Source: a virus | Length of the DNA stretch: 64,000 bases | IMG/VR virus record: IMGVR_UViG_3300032116_000001 | Location: 186,001-250,000 of that record | Direction: 5' to 3' (one strand) | In this document: positions 1 to 10,700 of the stretch, piece by piece | Layout: each line of letters begins with the position of its first letter | How positions within the stretch are numbered: the first letter of the stretch is position 1 | Made by a program: the position numbers and the translations under genes | Notes under the pieces: generated by a model | The model's database searches: none | What the model was told of the DNA's origin: nothing | The model's input: only the letters and a program-made list of their open reading frames with translations

Positions 1-2709
1 GACTATACACCAGTAATACCCCCAGTGCCATCCTCGCAATTTCCTTTTATACCCTCAGTATCTAGCTCAAGGTTTCAAAATGCTCAAATACTACCAACTT
101 ATAATATTTGGAAACTAAGCAACATTGATGAATCTCAACTGACTTATAAGAAGTATTATGGTCCAGTTTTTCCCGATGGTTATCAAGGGCCACACATACG
201 TCAAGTTTTTAACTCGGACGGTTCTTGCTCCGTTGAGGTTAGCGCACAAAATGTTGCGGCTGACATTAAAAGAATTTTCCCAATATCGAGAGATTTGATG
301 TATGAAGATGGAGCAAAGTTATATTATCCAACATCTTCTGAGCAAACTTTTTCAAGAGAAATTAAAGCCCGCGGTGGAAAAAATTGCGGATTCCAAATAC
401 ATTTTAACCACTCAACTGTGTCTTCAATGACTAATCCAAAATCAAGCGATAGTACAGGAAGCATTAGAATAACATGGGGGAACAATGCGCCTTTAAAAAA
501 AGGCGACTATATAACAAACTATATGCTGACGTTAGTTCCTGGAAAATCTCCAGAACTTACGTTTTATCACCCAGGCAAGGGAGAGTGGACAACATTCCCT
601 CTAAATGGCCCAACTTTTGGCGGAGGGGACGGCAATTATTCAGTTTATGTGCATTATTCTGGCCCATCAATGCTTGTAGGTTTTGATTCTGATATGAATC
701 AGTGGAACACATTTTCTCCACTTGATGATAGACAGGGTGGAGATTATGCCAGAATTTACGAACATCTTATCGATGAAACAGCATCTATAAGCATGATATT
801 AACCAATATAACCACTTCGTTTCAGTATGGCGGGATTGCTTTTAGTAATTACAATCCTGAACAGCGCATTCCTGATGCCAATGGCAATATTGATCCAGAT
901 AGTGATTATGGCTTCAATAAAGTTAGTTTTTCGGCCCCTAAAGACAAAGAATCAACAATAACACCATCTGCTATTCAAAAAAACCTAGATAAGCATAGAT
1001 ATTTATCAAAGTCTCAGCAAGATTTTGAAAATGATTTTGAAAGCAATGCTTCGTATTACGGCGACTGGAGGTCTCCTGGCCCCGAGCTTATTTATATTGA
1101 AAAAACAAGAGCTTCTGATTCTATCAGCACTCAAGTTGAGGGAATTATACAGTTTAGAACAACAATCGAGGGTGTGGGATTCTTGCATGTTCGAAACTCT
1201 GATGAGGGCACATCAACTGCGTCGCAAGGCCAGACACTCGGAGATTCGGCTGCTGGAAGTTTTTTCTCCGAAACATCAATTGCCTCAGAAGCCGAAACCC
1301 CTTCTTCTGCGGTTAGAAGCAAGGTTGTTCAGGAACTTCCTTGGGGTGATATTTCACAATGGCTTACTGGATGGTCTATTAACTATTCTCTTAACGGAAA
1401 TAATCGCACATCTGTTGAAGGTCGCGCAAACATCACGCTTGTAAACATGGCGTTAACGGAAGAAGGAAGCCAAATTTTAGATGTTCTTGAGAACAACACA
1501 CTTGCCGTGACATTATCTGCTGGCTACGGCGACACACCTGTGTATTTTCAGGGAATAATAGAGTCTCAGAAAACCACAAGAGAGGGCAACAAGATGGTTA
1601 CGGTTTTGACAGCGACAGATGTCGCGACGAAGTGTCTATCAGATATACCATTCAGAAGCGTATTGTATTTCGGAGGCATGCGATACGGAAGAATTCTTGA
1701 TTATTGTATTGCTTGTTCTGGATTCGGGGATCATTACATTAGGCAATCCGACTCGACTGATGAAAGATTTTCTATTTTTCAGAATAATATGAATTTCAGA
1801 CTTTCAAACTCGCCAATTTCTGAAAGTTTGGCCAACGATGTTCTTAGTGCTAATTTTAAGAAAGTTATCATGGACGTAATTCGTCCCACTTTAGACTTAA
1901 TATCTAGTAGAGAGGCTCTCCCTGTGTTGTTCTGGGACTATGACAACCAAATCATTCGCATAGGATGGAGGTATGAACCAGATTATCAAGATTCATTAAA
2001 GTTTCTTGGCTATGCCAACGCCGATAATGTAGCTTTTTATCCTAATACAAATTCAGATGATCTTGCGGAAGAAGACTTAGAGTTACAAGACGAAAATGCT
2101 ACAAATGATATAATAAATGAAGAAATAAAAATTGATCCTTTGGCCATTCACGGCGTTTTACAATCAAAATATACAATATTCACTAATAATAACCAGCTTG
2201 TTGCTGGCATAACCATGTATGGACAGGCATTGGATTCTCGCATGATTGTTGAAGATCGTGTATTTAATGATGCATTTTCTGAAGATGCGCTACAAAAGCT
2301 TCGAGACAGTGTTGGACAAGGTGTTCCGCCTGACGCTGCACAAATTGGTTATGTAGGTTACAGAAAACATATTGTTGATCAGACCAAAACCACAACCATA
2401 CCAGACAAACTTGCTCTTAAGCGATATGTAGACGATCTAGAAAGTGATTTTCTGCGACAAACATATCAAACAATTGAATTTGACTGTTATGTTGCAAAAC
2501 CATTAAATCATGTTGGAACTTTTGTTGTCCAAACTTTTATTGGCGATGCAGAGCCAAGTGTTACTGATGCCTATCTTTATAGAGAGGTTAATTATACATT
2601 TGAGAAAGAGACCAATACCATAACCGCATCAGTCAAGGGGGAGAAATTCCCAACAATGATTCGTGCCCTTGACAAAGGCGCTGCTGTAACCAGCGAGGAT
2701 ATATTCTAA
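1..2709 (+). CDS. Tail hub/baseplate-like structural protein, 5' end missing
   Basis: The reading frame is open from base 1 and no convincing start is visible, so the gene probably begins upstream; the first possible start is a GTG at 25, which would give 894 aa. Around residues 440-540 (counted from that GTG) the pattern resembles phage late-control D / T4 gp27-type tail hub proteins: strand-rich segments, an AGYGD turn, an 'FQGII' strand and a TATD turn. The N-terminal 400 residues look like a separate beta-rich domain. It heads a row of giant virion proteins and the next gene starts 1 base after its stop. The hub assignment rests on pattern resemblance only; a virion structural protein is safe, the exact position in the tail is not. 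Confidence 0.55.
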   Translation, partial: DYTPVIPPVPSSQFPFIPSVSSSRFQNAQILPTYNIWKLSNIDESQLTYKKYYGPVFPDGYQGPHIRQVFNSDGSCSVEVSAQNVAADIKRIFPISRDLMYEDGAKLYYPTSSEQTFSREIKARGGKNCGFQIHFNHSTVSSMTNPKSSDSTGSIRITWGNNAPLKKGDYITNYMLTLVPGKSPELTFYHPGKGEWTTFPLNGPTFGGGDGNYSVYVHYSGPSMLVGFDSDMNQWNTFSPLDDRQGGDYARIYEHLIDETASISMILTNITTSFQYGGIAFSNYNPEQRIPDANGNIDPDSDYGFNKVSFSAPKDKESTITPSAIQKNLDKHRYLSKSQQDFENDFESNASYYGDWRSPGPELIYIEKTRASDSISTQVEGIIQFRTTIEGVGFLHVRNSDEGTSTASQGQTLGDSAAGSFFSETSIASEAETPSSAVRSKVVQELPWGDISQWLTGWSINYSLNGNNRTSVEGRANITLVNMALTEEGSQILDVLENNTLAVTLSAGYGDTPVYFQGIIESQKTTREGNKMVTVLTATDVATKCLSDIPFRSVLYFGGMRYGRILDYCIACSGFGDHYIRQSDSTDERFSIFQNNMNFRLSNSPISESLANDVLSANFKKVIMDVIRPTLDLISSREALPVLFWDYDNQIIRIGWRYEPDYQDSLKFLGYANADNVAFYPNTNSDDLAEEDLELQDENATNDIINEEIKIDPLAIHGVLQSKYTIFTNNNQLVAGITMYGQALDSRMIVEDRVFNDAFSEDALQKLRDSVGQGVPPDAAQIGYVGYRKHIVDQTKTTTIPDKLALKRYVDDLESDFLRQTYQTIEFDCYVAKPLNHVGTFVVQTFIGDAEPSVTDAYLYREVNYTFEKETNTITASVKGEKFPTMIRALDKGAAVTSEDIF

Positions 2710-2710
2710 T

Positions 2711-2941
2711 ATGGCAAAATTTCGAGGAATAACAGAAGCTATCAGAGCCCAAATAAGAGAGGTGGCAAGAGAAGACAGATCATCTGTGTCTCCAGCTTCT
2801 CCTTTTGCTGTTTTATTCGGCGATCAAGAGCCAGAAAGGCCCGATGGCCCAACTGATGATAATGTTTTGCGCTGGGGATTTTCCACATGGGGAATCGAAA
2901 AGGTGACAGCTGAATATAAACCTAATGAAACACTGAGATAA
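2711..2941 (+). CDS. Small unknown protein between tail genes
   Basis: A 76-residue protein that I do not recognise. It starts one base after the stop of the hub-like gene and ends 3 bases before the next tail gene, so it is almost certainly co-translated with them. The N-terminal 25 residues are basic and could form a helix; the C-terminal part is richer in Trp, Gly and acidic residues (WGFSTWGIE). No membrane segment or Cys motif is visible. Its place suggests a small tail or baseplate accessory protein, which is an inference from context alone. Confidence 0.6.
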   Translation: MAKFRGITEAIRAQIREVAREDRSSVSPASPFAVLFGDQEPERPDGPTDDNVLRWGFSTWGIEKVTAEYKPNETLR

Positions 2942-2944
2942 AGC

Positions 2945-5900
2945 ATGGAAAAAACACCTTATTATGGATTGGGATATTTAGTTCCTAATCAGCAAGTTGG
3001 CGACGTTCTTGATATGGACGAGCGCAGATTTCGTGCTATTGAAACTCTTACACAACATTTGTATTCTATTTTCGGCAATGGTGTACTAGACGATGATCCC
3101 TCAAATCCTTCGTGGAGAATTCAATCTATTTCTGGTGATGTAGAAAACATTTTAATAACACCTGGAAGAGGTCACGTTGGATGGATGAGTGCAGAAACTA
3201 ATGCATCTCGCACACTCCGATTACCTACGCCACCTGGCGGTGCCACACGGGCTATATTTTGGGTGTATGCCACTTCAAATGACAACACTGCTGTCACAAG
3301 AGACGTGGATTTTCGTGTATCTTTGGTCGAAATAACCTCAAACTTGGATTATTACGTTGGCTTAGGCGGTGTTGAAGTTGATTATTCAACAAACCCTATC
3401 ACAATAACTCCCCATAATACTGCAGCGTTTGGCCGTGTTAATATTTCTCTTTTCGCAACGTTGGCGGGGATTGTAAACAAGCACAAGCACATTGGCGGTG
3501 CGAATAATCCCAGCCAAGTTAATCTTGGCCCCAATAACCCTCATGTTCAGGGTAAGCTTTCGGGAGACTTTATCGAAGATTTAAACTTATCTAGCGTTAC
3601 ATCGGGCACCCTAGACGCAGAAAGACTTCCTGTAATCGATCACAACACTTTGACAAGAAGGGGTACGCTTACTCACCCTCAAATTGACTCCTTGCTTGCT
3701 TCTTTAACCAACCTCGGTGAAGGCTATAGACTTTCAGAAATCAGCATGGCCAATCGGCTGCAAATTGTTCTTGCATTAAAAAAACAAGTTGGCCTTGGTA
3801 ATATTGACGAAGATCAATTGAATGCAATTTTCTATATTCCAGGCATCACGTCTAGCTCTTTTGAAGCAACGGGCATACCATCTGGTATAGAATTGGCAGA
3901 CATTGATTATCTTAACCATCAGATTATTGGCACACTAACTTCTACCCCAAATGCCGATACGCTTATCTGGACAACTGATATAGATTTTAATCGCGCCCTT
4001 GACTTAGCTAATGTAAGAACCGTTGCTGATAATCCAGTGTCTCAAAATATTGTTGTAACTGGCACGGGATCATCAGGCGCTCTTACTCTTGACAGGCCAA
4101 CAAATTACAGAGCAATATCTAACACCAACCTCGATTCACCTTCTTGGTCTGATGGATATATTTTCTTCGACCAATCAAGCAAAAACATTACGACCCCGCC
4201 ACCCCCGCCAGTAATTCCTGCGCCTTCTTTTAACAACCAATTTACTGACATATATGAAGTTCAAAGATATTTATATCTTGAATTTTCAACATCTCAAAGC
4301 TGGGAAGGAAGAACTCATCTCGGGGTTGGAATTAGCGTGCCATCTTCTGCTACACCAGGTACAATTTATATGTATCTGATCGTTGACGGTGGTACTTCAA
4401 AAACATTAACCACGGATTCTGGCTCTAAACAAATTAGCATAAGTAGTCCTGTCGCCATATTGCCATCTTCATATCCTGACCCAACAGAAAGAGTATATAA
4501 AGTTCATGCTTTATCTGAATTCGGGCTAACATCCACGCAATTAGCAAGGGTTAAGGGCGTTGGCTTTTACTGGGGGACTTCTGATGGCTGGGATGGCGAA
4601 GAATTAGATTTCAGCTTAATTTCTCCGCGAGACGACGAGATTAGCACAACATTATCTCCAAATCCGCGAGTAATTGATGCAAGACAAGAAATTCCTGATA
4701 CTACTAGTGCTATTTTCATTTGGAATGAATATCAATATGCTTCACTTGGCAGGCTTGTGTTTAGATTTAACTCAAATTTTGCCGATACAATTTATCATCT
4801 TGTAAACTGGGATGCAGTCTCTTCTGGTGGATCACAAGTTAGAGTCTATACTCGTGTGGCCGACACAGAAAACGACCTTGGAGTTTATTATACTGTTCCT
4901 GATGACACGCATCTTGTTGATACCAATTCCAGATCAGGAAGATGGATAGATATCATTGTGGAGCTTTATTCATCTGCGGATCGTTTATCTTCTCCAGTCT
5001 TAAATCTTCTAAGCCTTGCTTTTGAAGGCCCAGGAGCGCCAAATTCTAAAATTTGGAACAAACGAGAAACTGATTTAGCTAATGATCAAACTGGTTGGGA
5101 AACAACAGGTCGTGAATTTGTTAACATCACAGTCGGCCCCGATGTAATTGATGGTGGATTAACAAAAAATTACTTAACATTAACAAGCGCAGCTCAAGTT
5201 GGCCAATGGCTTTATGCTCGCGGAGACGCTTCATACAAAGCATTTAGCAATAACGGAAGTGACGAGCAAGTTTATCAAGACGGAATTGGCGATTCTTCAA
5301 TCTCCTATATAACTCCTATTCAATCATGGAGTGGCAGCACATCATATGGGCTCAACAATCCAAGAGATTTCCAAATTATGCAAGATGATTCTGTTGTTTT
5401 TGCCGATACATTAAATGATAGAATCATTCAACTAGGCTCTGACGGGAATATTCAAAGAATAATTCAAGGCAACATCAGACTAAGAGCTACGAACAGAGAC
5501 TTTGTTGCTCTTACAGCCTCTTATAACCCAAGACTTGGGAAACTGTGGATAGCTTTTTCACAAAACATTACAATTCTTGACGCTAAAAAGATATTCTTGA
5601 CGTCAGAGCAATTGTCCATATCGCTTGGAGACCTCGGGGTTTCATCAATTTTGTTTTCTCCAATTGATGGAAAGTCAGCAACCCTGGAAGCAACCTTCAC
5701 CGCTGAGAATCGAGCCAAAGTTAATAGTTGGACCAGCCCACTAAATGTTGTCATTACAGATGGCGCTGTGTCATCTGCAGGCAGTGATAGCGGAGGAAAT
5801 AGTGGCGCGGGTGGAGGCGATGGTGGAGGCACTGTTGGACTTTCTTTTGGAATGATGTCTGGATCAATAGATGAATCAATATTTGAAAATCTTGGCACCA

Positions 5901-6556
5901 ATACGGTTAGCGGCACTGCAGAATTAAATGACGGGCTACTTACATTTAGTGATGAAGATTTACTCGATGGGGATTTTGATGGCGATGGCGAAATAACTTC
6001 AACACTTCAGGGGCCAAATGGCCAGTCAGTTCGCATAGTCTTAAATGTTTATTCTGGAGAGGTTGTTTATGACAATATTTTATATCCAGTTTCTATTCAG
6101 GCAAACAATCTGGGCAAATGGATTATTGCAAATGCTCATACCGATGCTATTATTGCATATGATGCGAACTCATCAAGGCTTTGGACAGTTCCTAGTTCTG
6201 TGGCTCAATATATTGATGGGCTTGGAGGAAGTGCTTACGAACTTGAAAATGAAAACTTGCTAATTGCCACTCCGCTTTCTGGAAATAATAAGGGCAAGTT
6301 AACATTGTTAAATCGAAAAGCCAACAATGTGCCACTGTCTGTTTTGGAATTTGACGCCGATGTTCAAAGGTCATTGCCATATTCCAGCACGGAATTCTGG
6401 GCATTAATTGATGACAGGCTGGGTGATGGAAGGGCTAGCCGACTCGTAAGAATAAACACAAGCGGTCGGATTACGTGGGCTTGGGGATCAGGAATTTTAG
6501 TTAGGCCCACGGGACTAAACATTTTGCCAAGTGGCCACATTTTGGTGTCAGAATAA
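2945..6556 (+). CDS. Large baseplate/tail protein with HKHIGG motif and NHL-like segments
   Basis: A 1,203-residue beta-rich protein. Near residue 179 it has KHKHIGG followed by NPSQVNL, then a stretch with SGTLDAERL and IDH. The same layout occurs near residue 304 of the 2,889-residue protein at 19705, so the two share a module. Residues about 804-839 and the C-terminal 30 residues resemble NHL-type propeller strands (for example PTGLNILPSGHILVSE). A Gly/Ser-rich linker lies near 948-965. An Asp-rich DGDFDGDGE segment near 1008 looks like a calcium loop. There is no signal peptide. A part of the baseplate or tail tip is the likeliest role; the family is not certain. Confidence 0.6.
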   Translation: MEKTPYYGLGYLVPNQQVGDVLDMDERRFRAIETLTQHLYSIFGNGVLDDDPSNPSWRIQSISGDVENILITPGRGHVGWMSAETNASRTLRLPTPPGGATRAIFWVYATSNDNTAVTRDVDFRVSLVEITSNLDYYVGLGGVEVDYSTNPITITPHNTAAFGRVNISLFATLAGIVNKHKHIGGANNPSQVNLGPNNPHVQGKLSGDFIEDLNLSSVTSGTLDAERLPVIDHNTLTRRGTLTHPQIDSLLASLTNLGEGYRLSEISMANRLQIVLALKKQVGLGNIDEDQLNAIFYIPGITSSSFEATGIPSGIELADIDYLNHQIIGTLTSTPNADTLIWTTDIDFNRALDLANVRTVADNPVSQNIVVTGTGSSGALTLDRPTNYRAISNTNLDSPSWSDGYIFFDQSSKNITTPPPPPVIPAPSFNNQFTDIYEVQRYLYLEFSTSQSWEGRTHLGVGISVPSSATPGTIYMYLIVDGGTSKTLTTDSGSKQISISSPVAILPSSYPDPTERVYKVHALSEFGLTSTQLARVKGVGFYWGTSDGWDGEELDFSLISPRDDEISTTLSPNPRVIDARQEIPDTTSAIFIWNEYQYASLGRLVFRFNSNFADTIYHLVNWDAVSSGGSQVRVYTRVADTENDLGVYYTVPDDTHLVDTNSRSGRWIDIIVELYSSADRLSSPVLNLLSLAFEGPGAPNSKIWNKRETDLANDQTGWETTGREFVNITVGPDVIDGGLTKNYLTLTSAAQVGQWLYARGDASYKAFSNNGSDEQVYQDGIGDSSISYITPIQSWSGSTSYGLNNPRDFQIMQDDSVVFADTLNDRIIQLGSDGNIQRIIQGNIRLRATNRDFVALTASYNPRLGKLWIAFSQNITILDAKKIFLTSEQLSISLGDLGVSSILFSPIDGKSATLEATFTAENRAKVNSWTSPLNVVITDGAVSSAGSDSGGNSGAGGGDGGGTVGLSFGMMSGSIDESIFENLGTNTVSGTAELNDGLLTFSDEDLLDGDFDGDGEITSTLQGPNGQSVRIVLNVYSGEVVYDNILYPVSIQANNLGKWIIANAHTDAIIAYDANSSRLWTVPSSVAQYIDGLGGSAYELENENLLIATPLSGNNKGKLTLLNRKANNVPLSVLEFDADVQRSLPYSSTEFWALIDDRLGDGRASRLVRINTSGRITWAWGSGILVRPTGLNILPSGHILVSE

Positions 6557-6568
6557 ATAAGAGAAATT

Positions 6569-7708
6569 ATGAAAATAGATTTAACAGAAAAAACATCTGG
6601 GTTTTCAATATTGACTGGGGATAAAAAGGGTTTTGTAAGCTTTTTGTCAGCCCCGATTGATGCTTATATTCGCGGCACTGATGAATCTGCTTCATTTTTA
6701 TTAAGGAAAGAAGTGCCTGCCACAGTTTATCAAGAGCCAAATGGCAATATTATTATTTCTGCTTTTCGCGAAACTGTTTTTCCAATTAGTTTCGCAATTA
6801 AATTTAACGGATTTGATTTTCATCAAGAAGAAATAAACACCCTGGTAATGGGCCTTGGTGATGAAACCATTGTAGTAAGTGTAATTGAAGGCGGCACTTT
6901 GGCCCCTGGCAACAACGGCTCTTGTCAAATCACAATGACAGGCCCCACTATGACTATTGTATTGGATTTGATGAATAATAATTTTAGTAAATCTTCTTTT
7001 AATGCAATGTCATTAGAAACCCCTGATGCTTACGGCCCCTTAGACTATGTGCCGCAATTTAGCATTGGCGTTTTTGACCATTACAATCCGAATACCAAAG
7101 CGTTTATCAGGCCACGGCCCTTAAGACTGGGAGTTCCAGTTATTTCAACGTTGCCAACTCAGGGGGTTAGTCTTGAGCAGGATGAACAAGACTATTTAGA
7201 ATCAGGAATAGCCCCAGAAGAAAGAACTTTGCACTTTAGAATTGTGTCAAGCAGAATTTTAGAATCTGGATTTAACGAAGGGGATTTGTCTGAGTTAAAA
7301 TTAAAATTATGGTTACCAAGCGGTCTTGACACAGTTGGCTTACCAATTGATGTTCCAATGTATTATTTGGGCACAGACTCCGACCTTGGTCAAATAGGAC
7401 CCCAGGCAAGTCAATCTGTTTATAGGGCAAGTTATACATTTCATAAAGAAGACACAATAAAGCATGTAGATGGATTTATGTACATGTCTATATATGTTCC
7501 GATTGTTGTACAAATGGCATTACCGATTGTATTCAGGGTTAGCGGCTCTGGCAGCCCAGGACCAACGCCTGACAGCACGGCAGCGGCGTTTTCTACAGCT
7601 GAGCCAACATTATCTTTTGCCGATAATGAACAGGTAGAAGCTGAAAATAGCCTGAAAATAATAAATAAGACAAAAAACAAGCGCAAAAAATCCAATAAAA
7701 AAACTTAA
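6569..7708 (+). CDS. Unknown virion-associated protein with basic C-terminus
   Basis: A 379-residue protein without a family I recognise. It is mostly predicted beta strand with many Gly, Pro and Thr, like its neighbours, and ends in a Lys/Asn-rich tail (NKTKNKRKKSNKKT) that could bind DNA or an acidic surface. A Pro/Ser/Gly linker around residues 328-345 separates the body from this tail. It starts 12 bases after the previous stop and belongs to the same plus-strand structural row. A structural or assembly role is inferred from context. Confidence 0.55.
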   Translation: MKIDLTEKTSGFSILTGDKKGFVSFLSAPIDAYIRGTDESASFLLRKEVPATVYQEPNGNIIISAFRETVFPISFAIKFNGFDFHQEEINTLVMGLGDETIVVSVIEGGTLAPGNNGSCQITMTGPTMTIVLDLMNNNFSKSSFNAMSLETPDAYGPLDYVPQFSIGVFDHYNPNTKAFIRPRPLRLGVPVISTLPTQGVSLEQDEQDYLESGIAPEERTLHFRIVSSRILESGFNEGDLSELKLKLWLPSGLDTVGLPIDVPMYYLGTDSDLGQIGPQASQSVYRASYTFHKEDTIKHVDGFMYMSIYVPIVVQMALPIVFRVSGSGSPGPTPDSTAAAFSTAEPTLSFADNEQVEAENSLKIINKTKNKRKKSNKKT

Positions 7709-7737
7709 TTGATTATTGCGCTTAGTGGAAATACCCA

Positions 7738-10700
7738 ATGCCAATTCAAGTTAAGCTTCTTCTTCCAGATAATTTACAAAGCACGTATCTTCGTGCTGAT
7801 TTTGTTAATCGCGGAGAAGTATATTCGATCAAGCGATCAAGTGTCCAGCCTTCACTGGACACCAATCGCCATGCTCTAACTTTTGGATTTGAACTCATAG
7901 ACACCGAAACTCGGCTGCCAGTTGATTTAAACAGAGTAGTTTCTTTAAGGTTATCTAATGACAAAGAATTTGATCCTAACTCCACAATAGAACTAACCGA
8001 TTGGCCGTCTGGTGGTGGATTTGATTCTTCTTTAGATTATGTCATCGATCTTGATCCTGATTATTTTTTCGGAGGCAATGATGTTGAAATAACCCCTCGG
8101 CCAACACCAGGGTCAGGATCGGGGCTTTTTATCGTTAATAATTGGCCTCTTTCATCGAATGGCGGTCTAACATCTGTTTACATGCAAGCCGTAGTTGAAT
8201 CTACAGGATTGTCAGAGGGTACATATCCTGAGGGGTATGGCCTTTTCGATCAAATATTTTGGCAAGGAGAATTACCCAGTATACCTGGTGATCCAATTAT
8301 TGAATCTTTGACTCCAGGTTGGACAGGATCAAAAACACTTGTAAGATTCAGATCGTCTGAAGAACCATCAACAGGCCTTTATTCGAGCGGTATTTCAAGA
8401 TATCTTGGCCAAATAGTTGAGGTCAGAAAGGTTTCAGGAAACTATGATTTCTTTAGCTCTCGCGGCACTACGACAAGTGGAAATTTTAGAACCCTTGCCC
8501 CAGGCGTTTCTGCTAAACCTACAACACTTACCATCACTGGCTATAATACAAATTTTGCTGCAACTACATTTGGATCAAATGCTGGTAGAGTATTGGGCTC
8601 TAATTTAGACTTAGACACCACAGTGCATGCCACACTTGGCCGTGGTGCGATGTTCTACGTAAACCAAACGCAATCTTTTGACCCCACCGCCCCTGATTTT
8701 TTTGTTCAAGCCAGGGTTGGGATTAGTTTGGATAGTCCAGCAAACACCACTACAAGATATACGACCAAGATAGTAAAAACAAGCTTGGCGTCATCACCAG
8801 GATCATCTCAAGAGATAGTGCTTCGCTTAACGATTCCTCCAATTGGAGCACCTAGCGCAAGAGTTGTTACAAACACGAATGGCGTTGAAAGCGTCGCTTA
8901 TTCGGAAATCACTTTGCCACCTGAGTCAGCCCCAGTCTTAATCAATGGCGGTGTGATAGAAATTTATGCCCAAGCCACAACAAGTGGATATTACCTTCTG
9001 GATGCTTATTTTACACCCGATGATCATTCCATGTCGTATCTTCTTGCATCTACGGCTGTCCCTTCTTACACAGGGGCTTTGACTGCGGCAATTGGCGCAT
9101 CCATTCAAGATGGCGATGGAACAGTCAGATGTGATGAAATAGCAATGGGCGGTTGCCGACTTATTCAATCAGCAGATATTGGGGACGCCCAATTTGATGA
9201 CCTTTCCAATGCGTTCTTACCATCGCTAAACATTAGCACAGATTCTGGTGAATGGGCCGCGGCCCTGGAAGATTATTGGATTCGATATTCCGAGGGCACA
9301 TCTATACAGCCCTTGGCTATATCCGACGCATTATCATTCCCTTACAATGAAGCTGGCGCACAAGAAGTTCAGACAGTTTATCCTACACTATCCGAAAGAA
9401 TTAACTTAAGCTGGTCTATGGAGCATAGTGTTGGAGAATTTTATGTTTGTATTTCTCCGACTCCAACCAGCGAGGCATCTCCATCGTTGCTTAGGCCAAT
9501 GGGAATGCGTTGTCGCCCAGAATACAATTTAACTTCAGAGCCCATGAATGCACCCACAATAATGGTTGGGTTTAGCGCCAAGAATAAAAACATATTTATT
9601 TCACAAAGGCTTCAAGATGGCTCTTTGCGTACAAATAATTGGCGGCTTTATGACACCATTGCCAATGGCGTAGCAAATTATTCTTTAACGCTTGATGCGG
9701 ATCATTCTAATAATTTTTCAGATGGAGCAAGCGTTGTCCTTAAAAGAAATGCTGATGTCATTGGCGTGGTTAAAACTGAATTGCGTCTTCCGTCTGCCGA
9801 TGAAGGCATTGGTTTTTTTGTTTCCATGGGAACATATGGTGACGGCTTCGGCTCATCAGGGGCCACCAATCGATTATTTAATGTATTGCTTTCGGGATTG
9901 CCGACAATTAACTCGCCATCAGAAACAAACCCTGCAAACGTAAGACATTTTTACAAATCTACATCATCCGCAACTAATGCGAAGCCTTGGTTGGGACAAA
10001 TGTTGATATCTGGCAATACGGATGAAAAAGATTGGGATTTTTCATTGCCAATTTCATCTAATGAAGATGAAATTAATGTTCGAGTGGCAACAACTGGAAG
10101 CAATATTAATTTTGCGTCAGCTCCTAATTCTATTGACGGAATTACATTATTATCAGGAAATAAAGTTTTGGTTAAAGATCAAGAAATTGATACTGAAAAC
10201 GGAATTTATGAAGTAACAAATGTTGGCTCGGGCACAGATGGAGTGTGGACAAGAAGTTTATCATCTTTGCCGAATGGTTCTGATCACAGGTATAAAAAAA
10301 TTCATATCGACGAAGGAACAATTCACGAAGGATCAAAATGGTATATTGAAGATTATGCTGGAGAATACCAAGCTGGCACCACGCCAATTTTAATTAAATC
10401 TACAACTTGGGTTCAATCAATTGATATTCAAAATATTCCAGAATTTCTAGCATCTTTGGACGCAGAACTTTTAGAAATTAAGGCCAGATCAAGAGATACT
10501 ACATCACCAATTATAGAACCTATCAAAGTTAGGTTCTATACTGATTCTGCAGGAGAAATTGGAACTCCGCTGACAGACTGGATTTTTGTCACAAGTCCGT
10601 ATTTAAATTCGGGTAGACTTGCTTCATATAACAAACTTATTCAAATAAGATTAAATACTGCGTCTTTAACAGTGTCTAATAATACAACACTGTGGATGGC

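Noticed and set aside
5521-5916. A 131-codon minus-strand open frame rich in Pro
   Set aside because: Shadow of the Gly-rich linker of the protein at 2945.
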